In this document: positions 8,071 to 17,072 of the stretch, piece by piece | Layout of the letters: every line of letters starts with the position of its first letter | Position numbering within the stretch: the stretch's first letter is position 1 | Assembly (NCBI GenBank): GCA_905234465.1 | Contig: CAJOHU010000005.1 | Span: forward strand, 1 to 44,129 | Reading direction: 5' to 3' | Length of the DNA: 44,129 nucleotides | Source: an uncultured Alphaproteobacteria bacterium | GTDB lineage: Bacteria; Pseudomonadota; Alphaproteobacteria; Rs-D84 | The notes under the pieces: model-generated | What the model was told of the DNA's origin: nothing | What the model saw: the letters and a program-made list of their open reading frames with translations, nothing else | Databases searched by the model: none | Program-made: the position numbers and the translations under genes

Positions 8071-9338
8071 TCGCAACTTACAAATTCCAACACACGCGGG
8101 TCAAAGATTACATCACGTGGCGACAATGGGCGTGCCACATGCATATCGGATGCGGCGCGTGTCCGTGAAAGCGCAACATAGGTTTGCCCATGTTCAAATG
8201 CCCCACGCGAAATATCAATAATTACAGAATCCAATGTTTTACCTTGGGCTTTGTGAATTGTCATGGCATACCCCAATGCCAACGGAAACTGTTTGTACGC
8301 CCCTGTTTCGTTTTCAACCAATCGGTCATTTTCATCGCGACTGTATTCAATCTTTTGCCATTTTTCTGGTTTTACGGTGACAACATCGCGATTCTTGTTT
8401 AACATTTGAACAATTATTTCCCGCGCACCCAAACTTTGTACTATACCCATAGAACCGTTATGCCACCGGTCACCATTTTTAACAAACACGACCAATGCCC
8501 CGACCTTTAATTCCAGATTCATTGGTGCCGGCACATCGTGTTCAGAAAAATTACCGGTCAATTCCCCATGATAAATCACAGGGTCTGTGGCAATTTGTGC
8601 AAGGCGTTCCGCATTTATCCTTTCTGCAACCGCGCGAAACGGTGTTATCAGTACAGAATTCTCACGTCGTGAATTATCAGTAATCTGGCAAGAATTAAAG
8701 AACCCCAGTGCTGATGCGTCACCGCCACGTAGCGCATTTAATTTTTCCAATAACCGCACGTCACTTTGGCGATAAACCAAATCAAAATTAAACCGCACGA
8801 AATCGGAACGCTTATAAACATTGCTATCAAAGAAATATGCGCGTTCGTGTTCGTATTCCGCCACATAATATTTTGCGGCATCACGCGTGATAACCGGGGG
8901 CAACTGAAATAAATCACCAATGGCGACGATCTGAATTCCACCAAAGGGTTCATCATTTTTACGCGCACGCCGGCACAGGATATCCATCGCGTCCATTAAA
9001 TCGGGCGCAATCATAGAAACTTCGTCAAGGACCAAGACATCTGTCGCGGTCAAAACATTTCGCACGCGCGCCTTTAATTCCAAAAATTCCGGAAAAATGA
9101 AATCACGTGGTTGAATCTGAAACAGCGAATGTATCGTCTGTCCGCCGATATTAAGTGCCGCAACCGCCGTTGGACACGCACACACAACCCGCTTTTTTGT
9201 TGCAGATTTAAGGTAATTTACAAATGTTGATTTGCCGGTACCGGCACTGCCCAATATCAGAACATTAGAATTTGTGCGTTCAATGGTATTAAACGCCGCC
9301 ATTTGTTCATGACTTAAAACAGGAACTATTTCACTCAT
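8067..9338 (-). CDS. PIF1/RecD-like DNA helicase
   Basis: A 423-residue superfamily 1B helicase that probably moves 5' to 3' on DNA. Walker A is GSAGTGKS (30-37), Walker B LDEVSM (104-109), motif III GDLFQLPPV (141-149). An SH3-like region follows, and motifs V and VI appear as TIHKAQGKTLD and YVALSRTRA near residues 350-385, the PIF1 pattern. The start ATG at 9338 gives the usual short lead-in; a longer frame to 9425 runs into repeat DNA and is rejected. There is no clear ribosome binding site. Such helicases act in replication, recombination and G-quadruplex unwinding; the exact role here is not inferable. Confidence 0.9.
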   Translation of the reverse strand: MSEIVPVLSHEQMAAFNTIERTNSNVLILGSAGTGKSTFVNYLKSATKKRVVCACPTAVAALNIGGQTIHSLFQIQPRDFIFPEFLELKARVRNVLTATDVLVLDEVSMIAPDLMDAMDILCRRARKNDEPFGGIQIVAIGDLFQLPPVITRDAAKYYVAEYEHERAYFFDSNVYKRSDFVRFNFDLVYRQSDVRLLEKLNALRGGDASALGFFNSCQITDNSRRENSVLITPFRAVAERINAERLAQIATDPVIYHGELTGNFSEHDVPAPMNLELKVGALVVFVKNGDRWHNGSMGIVQSLGAREIIVQMLNKNRDVVTVKPEKWQKIEYSRDENDRLVENETGAYKQFPLALGYAMTIHKAQGKTLDSVIIDISRGAFEHGQTYVALSRTRAASDMHVARPLSPRDVIFDPRVLEFVSCD

Positions 9339-9380
9339 GGTAGCATTTTGGCACAAAGACAGATGAAAATAAAGGGGAAA

Positions 9381-9605
9381 AGTGGTTAGTGATAGTTTCC
9401 ACTTCGCCAAGGCTTCGTGGAACAAGGGTTAGTATTCCAGATAATCGTCACACCGCGGAAGCGCGGTGCCCAGTGCGAACGAATGTGAGCACCTGCGTCG
9501 CAGACACCAAAGTTTTTCATCGCAGTGCGATGAAAAATCTCCTGCGGAGCAGGTCTTCGCTACGCTCAGCCTGGGTCCCGCACTTCTGCGGGATGACCGC
9601 TCTCT
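9381..9605. repeat. array of palindromic hairpin repeats
   Basis: Six hairpins follow one another in about 200 bases: TTTCCAC...GTGGAA (9398-9421), CACCGCG-GAAG-CGCGGTG (9451-9468), a GAGCACCTGCGTCGCAG segment, TTTTTCATCGC-agt-GCGATGAAAAA (9513-9537), CCTGC-GGA-GCAGG (9541-9553), and GTCCCGC...GCGGGATGAC (9574-9598). A GTGGTTAGTGATAGT tag stands at the left end. The final hairpin resembles the GTCCCGC/GCGGGATGAC repeats scattered in many proteobacterial genomes. Frames through it are not gene-like. GCGAACGAATGTGAGC also resembles the cores of the tRNA-tail repeats. Confidence 0.7.
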
Positions 9606-9637
9606 GGAAAACCGACAAAAAATGGCGGCAACCGTTT

Positions 9638-9853
9638 TTAAATATTTTTCTGACATTTGAACATACAAAAACCACGATAAAGTAATCTCATCATAATTTC
9701 GTCTGGAATCGGTAATTGTCCGCGTTCATATTTGCTTAATTCTTTCAGTGATATTTTGAATATTCTTGCGGCATCGCGTCTTTTTATGTTTTGTTGCTGA
9801 CGCGCGCGGCGCAGCATTGCACCATAATATTTTGTATCAACCAATACAACCAT
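9638..9853 (-). CDS. small Cro/XRE-type HTH protein
   Basis: A 71-residue DNA-binding protein. The helix-turn-helix runs from about residue 10 to 50 (MLRRARQQQNIKRRDAARIF, then ISLKELSKYERGQLPIPDEI), the standard Cro/C1 pattern in which SLKELSKYERG contains the recognition helix and the turn. A strong ribosome binding site AAGGAGG (9865-9859) precedes the ATG. It lies about 20 bases downstream of a terminator that ends a structured leader RNA, so its expression is probably controlled by attenuation or it is expressed by read-through. Target sites are unknown; the palindromes in this window are candidates only. Confidence 0.8.
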   Translation of the reverse strand: MVVLVDTKYYGAMLRRARQQQNIKRRDAARIFKISLKELSKYERGQLPIPDEIMMRLLYRGFCMFKCQKNI

Positions 9854-9872
9854 TTTATCCTCCTTGCTTTTT

Positions 9873-10053
9873 AAATAAAAACACCGTCAATGACGAATTG
9901 ACGGTTGGAGTATAGAAAACAATATCACAACGAACATTGACCGCCTTATTCAATATATTCGGCGGACTCCAACCTGTCGGTTGGCAGTTTTACGTCTTGT
10001 GTGACGCGTCGTGATGGAGTTTTCTATTCTCCACAATGGCAACCCGCCAATGC
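9873..10053 (-). ncRNA. structured leader RNA or sRNA with terminator (candidate attenuator)
   Basis: Read on the minus strand, a closing stem pairs 10019-10032 with 9907-9920 (14 positions, one mismatch), continued by 10007-10015 with 9924-9932 (one G-U). Inside are three hairpins: CGTC/GACG (9993-10006), CCAACC-TGTC-GGTTGG (9969-9984) and CCGCC/GGCGG (9941-9965). Outside, 9884-9904 forms a terminator stem CCGTCAA/TTGACGG with a T-rich tail. An alternative pairing of 9967-9974 with 9903-9910 is perfect over 8 bp and excludes both the closing stem and one hairpin. A good promoter lies at 10060-10087. It may be a riboswitch-like attenuator for the HTH gene or an independent small RNA. I do not recognise a known family. 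Confidence 0.6.
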
Positions 10054-10059
10054 ATTTGT

Positions 10060-10087
10060 ATTATATCAAAAAAACATCCGTATGCAA
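10060..10087 (-). promoter_or_regulatory. promoter of the structured RNA
   Basis: On the minus strand TTGCAT (10087-10082), 16-base spacer, TATAAT (10065-10060); predicted start near 10053. Confidence 0.65.
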
Positions 10088-10144
10088 ATAAAATTCAAGG
10101 TTCAATTAGTCCTAAACTTTTAACTTGCAACTTAAAATAAAATG

Positions 10145-10150
10145 TATAAT
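10145..10150 (+). promoter_or_regulatory. -10 box of the CAU tRNA
   Basis: TATAAT 13 bases before the tRNA 5' end. A TTGCAA at 10125-10130 is only 14 bases upstream, a short spacer, so the -35 assignment is uncertain. Confidence 0.4.
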
Positions 10151-10162
10151 AATGTCGCCGTT

Positions 10163-10239
10163 GGGTTATTAGCTCAGTTGGTTAGAGCGGAGCGCTCATA
10201 ACGCTTTGGTCGTGGGTTCGAGTCCTACATAACCCACCA
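10163..10239 (+). tRNA. tRNA with anticodon CAT (Met elongator or Ile2)
   Basis: Acceptor GGGTTAT/ATAACCC, D-loop AGCTCAGTTGGTTAGAGC, anticodon loop CTCATAA with CAT at 10197-10199, T-loop TTCGAGT and encoded CCA (10237-10239). It lacks the GGG/CCC anticodon stem of initiator tRNA. The variable-loop region (TTTGGTCG) resembles tRNA-Ile2, whose C34 is converted to lysidine by TilS, but elongator Met cannot be excluded by eye. Confidence 0.9.
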
Positions 10240-10270
10240 ATTGATTTCTCAATTATAATTGAAAAATCGC

Positions 10271-10298
10271 ACACGCCGCATTTGCGGCGTGTTTTTTT
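10271..10298 (+). terminator. rho-independent terminator after the CAU tRNA
   Basis: ACACGCCGC-attt-GCGGCGTGT followed by a T run. Confidence 0.85.
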
Positions 10299-10354
10299 CT
10301 CTTGCCTTGGGCGCTTGTTTTTTTCTAGTATAAATATAATCAAAGGGGGAAAAA

Positions 10355-13123
10355 GTGGAAACACTTAGGAAAGTTTTTGGGGTTCTGGGCATTTTCTTAG
10401 TATTGGTCGGTATAAATTTCGGTTCCGCGCGTGCCGATGTGCCGGGAACATATTACAGTTTTTACCTGGACGATAATGGCGGCAGTGGTGGTCGTGTCGT
10501 CAACAATTCAATAAACGGTACGCTTAGGCATGGCGTTGCATGGGGATATACAGACATTGATAATGGATTTATTCCGTTAACCCATATTGCCTCGTTACCA
10601 ACGACCACGGCGCATCATATCCATTTTCTTGGCTATTATGTCAATGGCGTGATGGTTATAGATTCTAATAGACAATTTATAAACAGTAATGAAGCATTGA
10701 CATCTTTTAGCACCGCAAATACCGCGCTGGTTGCAGAATGGGTGCCGAATAATTATCGTATACTGTTGGATGACGATGGCGGCAGTGGCAGTCAGGTCGC
10801 ATCAAACAGCACATGGGGGCTGTTTGAAAGATACGGCAACTGTTATGCGGCCGATCAAACGTTAAATGATGCTCATTTAGATTTTGCCCTTTGTATTACA
10901 GATATATACAGCGTTCCATCCAAAAGTGGCTATGTGTTTGATGGGTACTATACTGGGAAAAATGGTACAGGTAATAAAATCATTGATGCAAATGGAACTA
11001 TTGTTGGTTCGTACACCCAGTTTACATCCAATGGTACAATCTATGCTAACTGGGTATCTGCCGCGTCATGTGCAGATAATATAATAGAACTTAATTCAGA
11101 TGGTGGCGTCACATCGTGCACAACAACATGGCATCCGGTGGCAAATTCACTGTATGCTTCGGGTTTTGCGACACCCGCAATTTCATCGGCTTGCGCACCA
11201 ACCAAGGCGAATTGTACTTTCCTTGGGTATTGGTATCCTGATGACAATACGCAATATTATGATTCATCAATGAATATTGTGACACCTGAATGGGATCTGT
11301 GTAAACTTGATTCGGTGAAACTGGTTGCGCGTTGGAGTTGTTCAACCACTGTACCTTGTGGTTATTATGTACCGGAAAATTCCACCACATATGTAGAATG
11401 CCCCGAAGGATATTATTGCCCAGGCGATGATTTCTTTGTCCCGGTAAATTACGCCCAGGGACTTTTTGAATGCGCAAAAACATGTCCAGACGCAACGTCT
11501 GCGGCAGGCGCATGTTCTGTGACAGAATGCTATGTAAAATGTGATATGAATTGTTATAAACCAAATACGGGTTGTCCAACAAATGATTTTCAATGTACAT
11601 ATGGTACAACAACCGTACCGGGGGCTGCATATTTGCTGTCAAATGGGTCTTGTGGTACATGCGATTATATGTATCAACCCGCGTCTGGTAATTCTATCAA
11701 TTTCTGTCCAATTGAATCTTGTCCGGCAGATTATTATTTATTTGACGACAATGGAACGAATTCATGCAAAACATGCTATACTGGATACACTGCGCCGGCG
11801 GGTGCAACAAGTCCGCAACAATGCACAAAAAGTTGTGATGTTCCATGCAATCAACCAACGTGTCCGGCGGGTGTTTTGGCACACGGACATTGTGAATACG
11901 GAAACGAAGTTGGGGTCGGTGTCATGAACCAGGTTGACCAGATATGTCAAGGCACCGCACCTGCGTGTACAATGATGCCTGTATGTGATACAGGATATGA
12001 ATTAAACATGGCGGGTGATTCATGTGTCGCCAAGGATTATACGGTGATATACAGATGCGGAACTGGTATCGGTGCAAACAGTTCGGATACCGCAACATAC
12101 GGTCAATCATATACCGTACTAAATCAAAATGATACACCGTGTGAAAAACAGGGATATTATTTTAATGGATGGCTGTTTTCGGGCGATAATTTGGTGTACA
12201 CGGGTGGCGATACATTTACATGGTCGTATGACAGCAATACTGAAACAATGACCGCACAATGGTCAGATAATCCAAACGAATATGTGATTACATATACCCC
12301 AAACTATACTGGGGCAACACAATCGGATGAAACCCAGAATGTGGTATATGGTGTGGCGTTTACCACTAAACCCGCCGGTACATTTGCCCGCCCGGGATAT
12401 ATTATGACCGGATGGTCCGAACCGTTTCCACAAATGAACTATTCATACACATATAACATCACAGGAAACACAACATTAAGCGCTCAATGGCAGATATGTC
12501 CGGCGGGAACATATGAAGAAGGTGGAATATGTAAGTCTTGTGAATACGGATATTCTTCTTTACCTGGTGCGACCAGTGCCAGTGAATGTTTCTTATCCGA
12601 ATGTCCAACCGGACAACATCTTGCCCAAGGTGTATGCGAAGACGATGTTGTTCAATGTTCCGCGCCGGATGCATCTTATGCAACCCGTACTTGGAATACG
12701 ACACTTGGCGCGTACGGGCCGTGCCGCGTTATTGAATGTACATCTGGGCACCATATCGCATCAAACGCATGCGTGACGGATGAACAGATTTGCGGCATTC
12801 CTAATGGTCGTGGTGAACGCGTATGGGATGGTACCCAATGGGGCGATTGTCAGATTGTTGAATGTGACCCCGGGTTTGAAAACACCGGCACCGCGTGTTC
12901 AGAATGTTCAAACCGCCGTGTTGGTGGTGAAATCGCAGTAAGCAGCTATGCAACCGGTTGTGAAATCGCCACATGTATGTATCAAGGTCAGAAATATGTA
13001 TTGGAAAACAATGAATGCCGTCCTGTATGTGAAACAGAATCTGATGAAACAGGAAGCAAATCATGGGACGATATTCGGAAAAAATGTGTCCGCACATGCA
13101 ATCCGGGATATAAAATGTGGTAA
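10355..13123 (+). CDS. large secreted Cys-rich protein with InlB-type repeats
   Basis: A 922-residue exported protein. Residues 1-27 form a signal peptide ending SARA. Residues 28-330 hold repeats beginning LDDNGGSGG and LDDDGGSGS, each followed by a GYY...G module ending in AEW or ANW, the Listeria-Bacteroides (InlB B) repeat style. Residues 330-560 are Cys-rich (CPEGYYCPGD, CKTCYTGYTAPAGATSPQQC), like EGF/ephrin-receptor modules. More InlB-like modules (GYYFNGW, GYIMTGW) occupy about 565-700, followed by further Cys repeats to the end. No sorting signal or membrane anchor is visible. The start is GTG 10355 after AAAGGGGGA; TATAAT at 10335-10340 is a likely -10. Probably a surface adhesin or interaction protein, by analogy only. 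Confidence 0.85.
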   Translation: METLRKVFGVLGIFLVLVGINFGSARADVPGTYYSFYLDDNGGSGGRVVNNSINGTLRHGVAWGYTDIDNGFIPLTHIASLPTTTAHHIHFLGYYVNGVMVIDSNRQFINSNEALTSFSTANTALVAEWVPNNYRILLDDDGGSGSQVASNSTWGLFERYGNCYAADQTLNDAHLDFALCITDIYSVPSKSGYVFDGYYTGKNGTGNKIIDANGTIVGSYTQFTSNGTIYANWVSAASCADNIIELNSDGGVTSCTTTWHPVANSLYASGFATPAISSACAPTKANCTFLGYWYPDDNTQYYDSSMNIVTPEWDLCKLDSVKLVARWSCSTTVPCGYYVPENSTTYVECPEGYYCPGDDFFVPVNYAQGLFECAKTCPDATSAAGACSVTECYVKCDMNCYKPNTGCPTNDFQCTYGTTTVPGAAYLLSNGSCGTCDYMYQPASGNSINFCPIESCPADYYLFDDNGTNSCKTCYTGYTAPAGATSPQQCTKSCDVPCNQPTCPAGVLAHGHCEYGNEVGVGVMNQVDQICQGTAPACTMMPVCDTGYELNMAGDSCVAKDYTVIYRCGTGIGANSSDTATYGQSYTVLNQNDTPCEKQGYYFNGWLFSGDNLVYTGGDTFTWSYDSNTETMTAQWSDNPNEYVITYTPNYTGATQSDETQNVVYGVAFTTKPAGTFARPGYIMTGWSEPFPQMNYSYTYNITGNTTLSAQWQICPAGTYEEGGICKSCEYGYSSLPGATSASECFLSECPTGQHLAQGVCEDDVVQCSAPDASYATRTWNTTLGAYGPCRVIECTSGHHIASNACVTDEQICGIPNGRGERVWDGTQWGDCQIVECDPGFENTGTACSECSNRRVGGEIAVSSYATGCEIATCMYQGQKYVLENNECRPVCETESDETGSKSWDDIRKKCVRTCNPGYKMW

Positions 13124-13157
13124 TGATTCAGAAATAATCACGATTAAAATATGAAAT

Positions 13158-13183
13158 AAAAATCCCCCAAACGGGGGATTTTT
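13158..13183. terminator. bidirectional terminator
   Basis: AAAAATCCCCC and GGGGGATTTTT form a stem with a 4-base loop. It ends both the surface protein gene and the convergent RNase E gene, whose stop codon lies at its edge. Confidence 0.85.
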
Positions 13184-14982
13184 CAACCTACCAATTTTTT
13201 CCACAGACTTTGTTTTTTGCCCTTTTGATTCTTACGGCGCGGACGACGCGGTGCATTCATGGTCGTCTTTTTTGCCTCAATATGTTGGGCATTTTTCTTT
13301 TTGGCATCCGTAGACGGTGCATTCGCCATCAACAAATCGTCTGTTTTATTTTGTTCTGGTGCAACACGCTGAATTGAATATTGTTCAATATTCATCAAAC
13401 TGTCATCACCAACAATAACGATTTCTGTACCAAATTCGTTTTCCATCGCATTTAATTCTGCGCGTTTGTGGTTCAAGATATAAACCGCAATGTCGGTTGG
13501 CACAGTCATAATTATTTTCTGCGCCGCCTTGGCCAGTAATTTTTCTTGCAGATGACGGAACAGTATAATTGACGCAGTTTGAATACTTGGCACAACGCCC
13601 GCCCCCATACAGTGCGGACACGGCACATACGAAGATTCAATAAAACTGCTGCGCAGACGTTGGCGCGATAACATCAAAACCCCAAATGCATTTATTTTGG
13701 CAACCTGGGTCCGGGCACGATCGTGTTTCATAACTTCGCGCATTTTCATTTCCAATTTGCGGTTATTGCGTTCTTCTTCCATATCAATAAAGTCAATCGC
13801 AACAATTCCCGCCAAATCACGCAAACGTAATTGCAATGCAATTTCTTCGGCGGCTTCAAGATTTGTGTTCAGTGCCGTTTGTTCAATGTCTTTTTCCTTA
13901 ATCGCACGCGAAGAATTAACATCAATCGTCACCATCGCTTCGGTCTGATTGATAACCAATGACCCCCCAGATGGTAATTGGACATATGGACCATGCAAAC
14001 CTTCCAATTGTTTTTCAACACCCGCCTTGGTCATTAATGGAACCGCCGCATCTTTGTATAATACCAACTGTTTCCGTGGGGCGCGACCGTACAGTTGTTG
14101 AAAATATGTCTTGGCGGCATCAAATGCCTCTTCACCTTGGATCGTCAAAACATCATCTTTGGACGACAGAAAATCGCGTACAACGCGGCGCAACAATGAA
14201 TCTTCGGTATGTATCGTGACCGGTGCAACCGATTCCAATGTTGTCTTGCGGATTTCGTTCCATAAATTTACCAAATAATCATAATCTGCAGAAATTTCCG
14301 CCGCACTGGCACCAAAAGCCGCAGTACGCAGAACAACCGTCATGCCCTTTGGTATTTTCAATGTATGCAGAATCTCACGCAGACGCGAACGTTCCGATTT
14401 ATCAGAAATCTTTTTAGAAATACCATAACTGTTCCGTTTACGCGAATTTGGCATCAACACCGCAAAACGACCCGCCAACGACAGGTATGTCGTCATAGAC
14501 GCACCTTTTTGTCCGCGTTCTTCTTTGACACCTTGGACCAACAAAATTTGTTTAGGTTTTATAACATCTTGAATTTTAAATTCACGAGCGCGTTTTGCAA
14601 ATTCTTGGTTATCTTCACCGGCGCTGTGATCATCGTATTCGGCGACTTCGTCCATTTCATCATCAGGGTCCGTATCGTCATCAACAATGTTGGCATGCGC
14701 CAATTCCAGTAATTTTTTCTTTTGTTCAGGGGTGACTTGGTAATAATCAGGATGAATTTCTGAAAACGGCAAAAAACCATTTTTACCCGTACCATAATCA
14801 ACAAAAGCCGCTTGAAGTGACGGTTCAACGCGAATAACCTTGGCCAGATAAATGTTCCCTTTTATCTGAGGCTTTGTGGTTGTTTCAACGTCAAAATCCG
14901 ACACCCGGTTATTAGAGGATTCTACGACAACAACGCGTGTTTCCTCCGGGTGGACAGCGTCCACGTATATCTTTTTTGACAT
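13183..14982 (-). CDS. rne: ribonuclease E/G
   Basis: A 599-residue endoribonuclease that starts mRNA decay and processes rRNA and tRNA precursors. The S1 domain occupies about residues 35-200, with an acidic low-complexity insertion (DDDTDPDDEMDEVAEYDD). The catalytic DNase I-like region contains TIDVNSS and AIDFIDM, which carry the metal-binding aspartates, and the zinc link CPHC lies near residue 453. The C-terminal tail is short and basic (RRPRRKNQKGKKQSLWKKL), so the long degradosome scaffold of large RNase E is missing. The start at 14982 follows AAAAGGA; the frame continues 25 codons upstream without a ribosome binding site. Confidence 0.95.
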   Translation of the reverse strand: MSKKIYVDAVHPEETRVVVVESSNNRVSDFDVETTTKPQIKGNIYLAKVIRVEPSLQAAFVDYGTGKNGFLPFSEIHPDYYQVTPEQKKKLLELAHANIVDDDTDPDDEMDEVAEYDDHSAGEDNQEFAKRAREFKIQDVIKPKQILLVQGVKEERGQKGASMTTYLSLAGRFAVLMPNSRKRNSYGISKKISDKSERSRLREILHTLKIPKGMTVVLRTAAFGASAAEISADYDYLVNLWNEIRKTTLESVAPVTIHTEDSLLRRVVRDFLSSKDDVLTIQGEEAFDAAKTYFQQLYGRAPRKQLVLYKDAAVPLMTKAGVEKQLEGLHGPYVQLPSGGSLVINQTEAMVTIDVNSSRAIKEKDIEQTALNTNLEAAEEIALQLRLRDLAGIVAIDFIDMEEERNNRKLEMKMREVMKHDRARTQVAKINAFGVLMLSRQRLRSSFIESSYVPCPHCMGAGVVPSIQTASIILFRHLQEKLLAKAAQKIIMTVPTDIAVYILNHKRAELNAMENEFGTEIVIVGDDSLMNIEQYSIQRVAPEQNKTDDLLMANAPSTDAKKKNAQHIEAKKTTMNAPRRPRRKNQKGKKQSLWKKLVG

Positions 14983-15188
14983 CAAATAATCCTTTTGTGT
15001 TATACACGTATTCGTGGGATATAATCCGTCCCCGTGGGGCGTCCAAGCCCATGCCAAGGGAAAGCATCACAATACCCAAAAATGCCAAGCGAATTAAACA
15101 AGCAAGTGATAATATAAACACTTATATTGCCCCATTGTAATACGTTGTAGGTCAGTTTATCAAATCAAATCTGACTTAGCAAGGTATT
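14983..15188 (-). other. rne 5' region
   Basis: This 206-bp region upstream of rne contains a dyad GTCAG...CTGAC (15153-15177), possibly ending the upstream gene, a weak promoter candidate (TTACAA near 15140 with an AT-rich -10 about 17 bases on), and a GC-rich hairpin CGCCCC/GGGACG. E. coli rne controls itself through its leader; whether this leader does is not visible. No convincing gene lies in it. Confidence 0.35.
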
Positions 15189-16214
15189 TTATTCATCATC
15201 AGATTTATTCTTTAAAATGTGCGGGAAATGCGGCATGCGTTCTTTGGCCTCGGTCAACCAACGACGCATACGCGCACGCAACCAACGTTCGTATACAAAG
15301 AACAACCCACCAACACCAATCAAAGGCAAAACATAATAAATTATGCGATATGCCAATAACGCACCAAAAACACTGGCCTTGTCCGCGCCATCAGGCAATG
15401 CCAACAAGAAAACACTTTCAAATACGCCGATACCGCCTGGAACCTGGCTGAATACGCCGGTGGTTTGTGCAACAACAAATAAACCAATGAATGTTCCAAA
15501 TGGAATATGAACAAATGGCGTTAGGCAAAAATACAAAACCAATCCTGCCAAAACACTGTCCGCCATGCCCAATAATGTTTGCAAGAAAGCCATTTTGGTT
15601 GATGGAACATCAAATTTTAGTTGACCTATCCTTACACTTTTATGACGAAAAGCCACAGTTATTGCAAAATACGACAATAATGCCGCAAGACAGAATATAA
15701 ATAAAGTATTTAACCCAACACTTGCGCCCACAGATTCTTCAAAAATATCGTGCGGTATAAGGAAATATCCAACAACCGCGATTGCCGTTGCGCCCAAAAA
15801 GTATGTAAAACCATTAATTGTCACAATTTTGACAATATCACCGCCACGGATACGCCAACGCGTGTACAACCGATAACGAATCGCGCCACCACTTACCACT
15901 GCATGTCCGGCATTATTACTTATTGCAAAGCCCAACATGCCCGCCAACATCCATTTCCACCAAGAAACCTTGCCATGCGCGCCGACATAATTCAGGGCCA
16001 AATAATCATACAGCGCCAATGCAACATATCCCATTAAACACGCAACAGACGCCAACACTAAATTAATAAAGGGAATATCCAACAATGCACGTGCAATATC
16101 CCCCAAAGAATAATGTCGTAATTGCCACCACAGCATTCCCGCCGCCAAGCAAAAGAACACTATGCCGGAATACCCCAGTAATTTTCTGAATACTTTTTTA
16201 CCACCTGATGACAT
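15189..16214 (-). CDS. MprF/AglD-type integral membrane protein (flippase-like, UPF0104)
   Basis: A 341-residue membrane protein with eight or so helices. The motifs NNAGHAVVSGGAIRYRLY and QVPGGIGVFE are those of the lysylphosphatidylglycerol synthase membrane domain family, whose characterised members (the MprF N-terminal half) flip lipids. The C-terminal aminoacyl-transferase domain of MprF is absent, so it cannot make lysyl-PG itself. The start at 16214 has AGAAGG upstream. It lies ahead of rne on the same strand. Substrate unknown. Confidence 0.85.
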   Translation of the reverse strand: MSSGGKKVFRKLLGYSGIVFFCLAAGMLWWQLRHYSLGDIARALLDIPFINLVLASVACLMGYVALALYDYLALNYVGAHGKVSWWKWMLAGMLGFAISNNAGHAVVSGGAIRYRLYTRWRIRGGDIVKIVTINGFTYFLGATAIAVVGYFLIPHDIFEESVGASVGLNTLFIFCLAALLSYFAITVAFRHKSVRIGQLKFDVPSTKMAFLQTLLGMADSVLAGLVLYFCLTPFVHIPFGTFIGLFVVAQTTGVFSQVPGGIGVFESVFLLALPDGADKASVFGALLAYRIIYYVLPLIGVGGLFFVYERWLRARMRRWLTEAKERMPHFPHILKNKSDDE

Positions 16215-16291
16215 AAAAAACCTTCTTGCGATTGCAAATGATAACACCGTGGTATGAAAATTGCAAGTAATGCTTGATGCATATTAATATG

Positions 16292-16319
16292 TTGCAATCG
16301 TCATATATTCATATATACT
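16292..16319 (+). promoter_or_regulatory. rph promoter
   Basis: TTGCAA (16292-16297), 16-base spacer, TATACT (16314-16319), giving a leader of about 27 bases. Confidence 0.65.
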
Positions 16320-16352
16320 GAGGTTTCAATCATTTAATCAAAAGGTATTTTT

Positions 16353-17066
16353 ATGCGACCATCATTAAGAAAACCAACCCAAATGCGACCCGTTTCAATG
16401 GAAACAGGGGTTAATAAATGGGCAGAAGGTTCTTGTTTGATTAAAATGGGCGGAACAACCGTGCTGTGCACGGCAACGGTTGATTTAAATCAGCCCACAT
16501 GGAAACGTCTGCAAAACAAGACAGGCGGTTGGGTGACAGCGGAATATTCTATGTTGCCGCGCGCAAATGCAACACGCAAAACTCGCGATAATATTATGAA
16601 AGACCATCGCAGTGCAGAAATTTCCCGCATAATAGGACGCGCACTGCGTAGTGTTGTAGATATGGAAGCGTTGGGTCGTCATACAATTACCATAGACTGT
16701 GATGTGATTCAGGCAGATGGCGGAACACGCTGTGCATCAATCACAGGCGGATTTGTCGCACTGGTATTGGCTGTGCGTTGGTTATTAAACACAGGTCGCA
16801 TACATGAAAATCCTGTACACGAACACGTTGCCGCAATTTCCGCAGGACTGTGGCACAATGAATTGATATTAGATTTAGATTATGAAGAAGACAGTACCGC
16901 AGAAATGGATGCTAATTTCGTGGTTTCTGAATCAGGTCGTTTCATTGAAGTTCAATCAACCGGAGAACAACATCCATTTGAAAAATCGCAACTTGGCGAA
17001 TTGATGGACATGGCGGCGACAGCAACACAAAAATTGATTGAATTACAGAAACAGGTGCTTGAATAA
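16353..17066 (+). CDS. rph: ribonuclease PH
   Basis: A 237-residue, full-length phosphorolytic 3' to 5' exoribonuclease that trims tRNA 3' ends and rRNA; it works as a hexamer. Family features: the RPSLRKPTQMRPVSMETG opening, GGWVTAEYSMLPRA with basic residues after it (NATRKTRDN), IGRALRSVVD, DCDVIQADGGTRCASITG, and the phosphate-binding STGEQHPF loop. AAAAGG precedes the ATG. It is a single-gene unit flanked by minus-strand genes. Confidence 0.96.
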   Translation: MRPSLRKPTQMRPVSMETGVNKWAEGSCLIKMGGTTVLCTATVDLNQPTWKRLQNKTGGWVTAEYSMLPRANATRKTRDNIMKDHRSAEISRIIGRALRSVVDMEALGRHTITIDCDVIQADGGTRCASITGGFVALVLAVRWLLNTGRIHENPVHEHVAAISAGLWHNELILDLDYEEDSTAEMDANFVVSESGRFIEVQSTGEQHPFEKSQLGELMDMAATATQKLIELQKQVLE

Positions 17067-17072
17067 TTCGCC

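Noticed and set aside
9429..9668. Overlapping frames of 60-98 codons on both strands
   Set aside because: They run through the hairpin array; the translated residues are low-complexity products of the palindromes.
14912..15121. 69-codon frame with hydrophobic start upstream of rne, a possible leader peptide
   Set aside because: It overlaps the rne start in another frame, has no ribosome binding site and ends inside rne.
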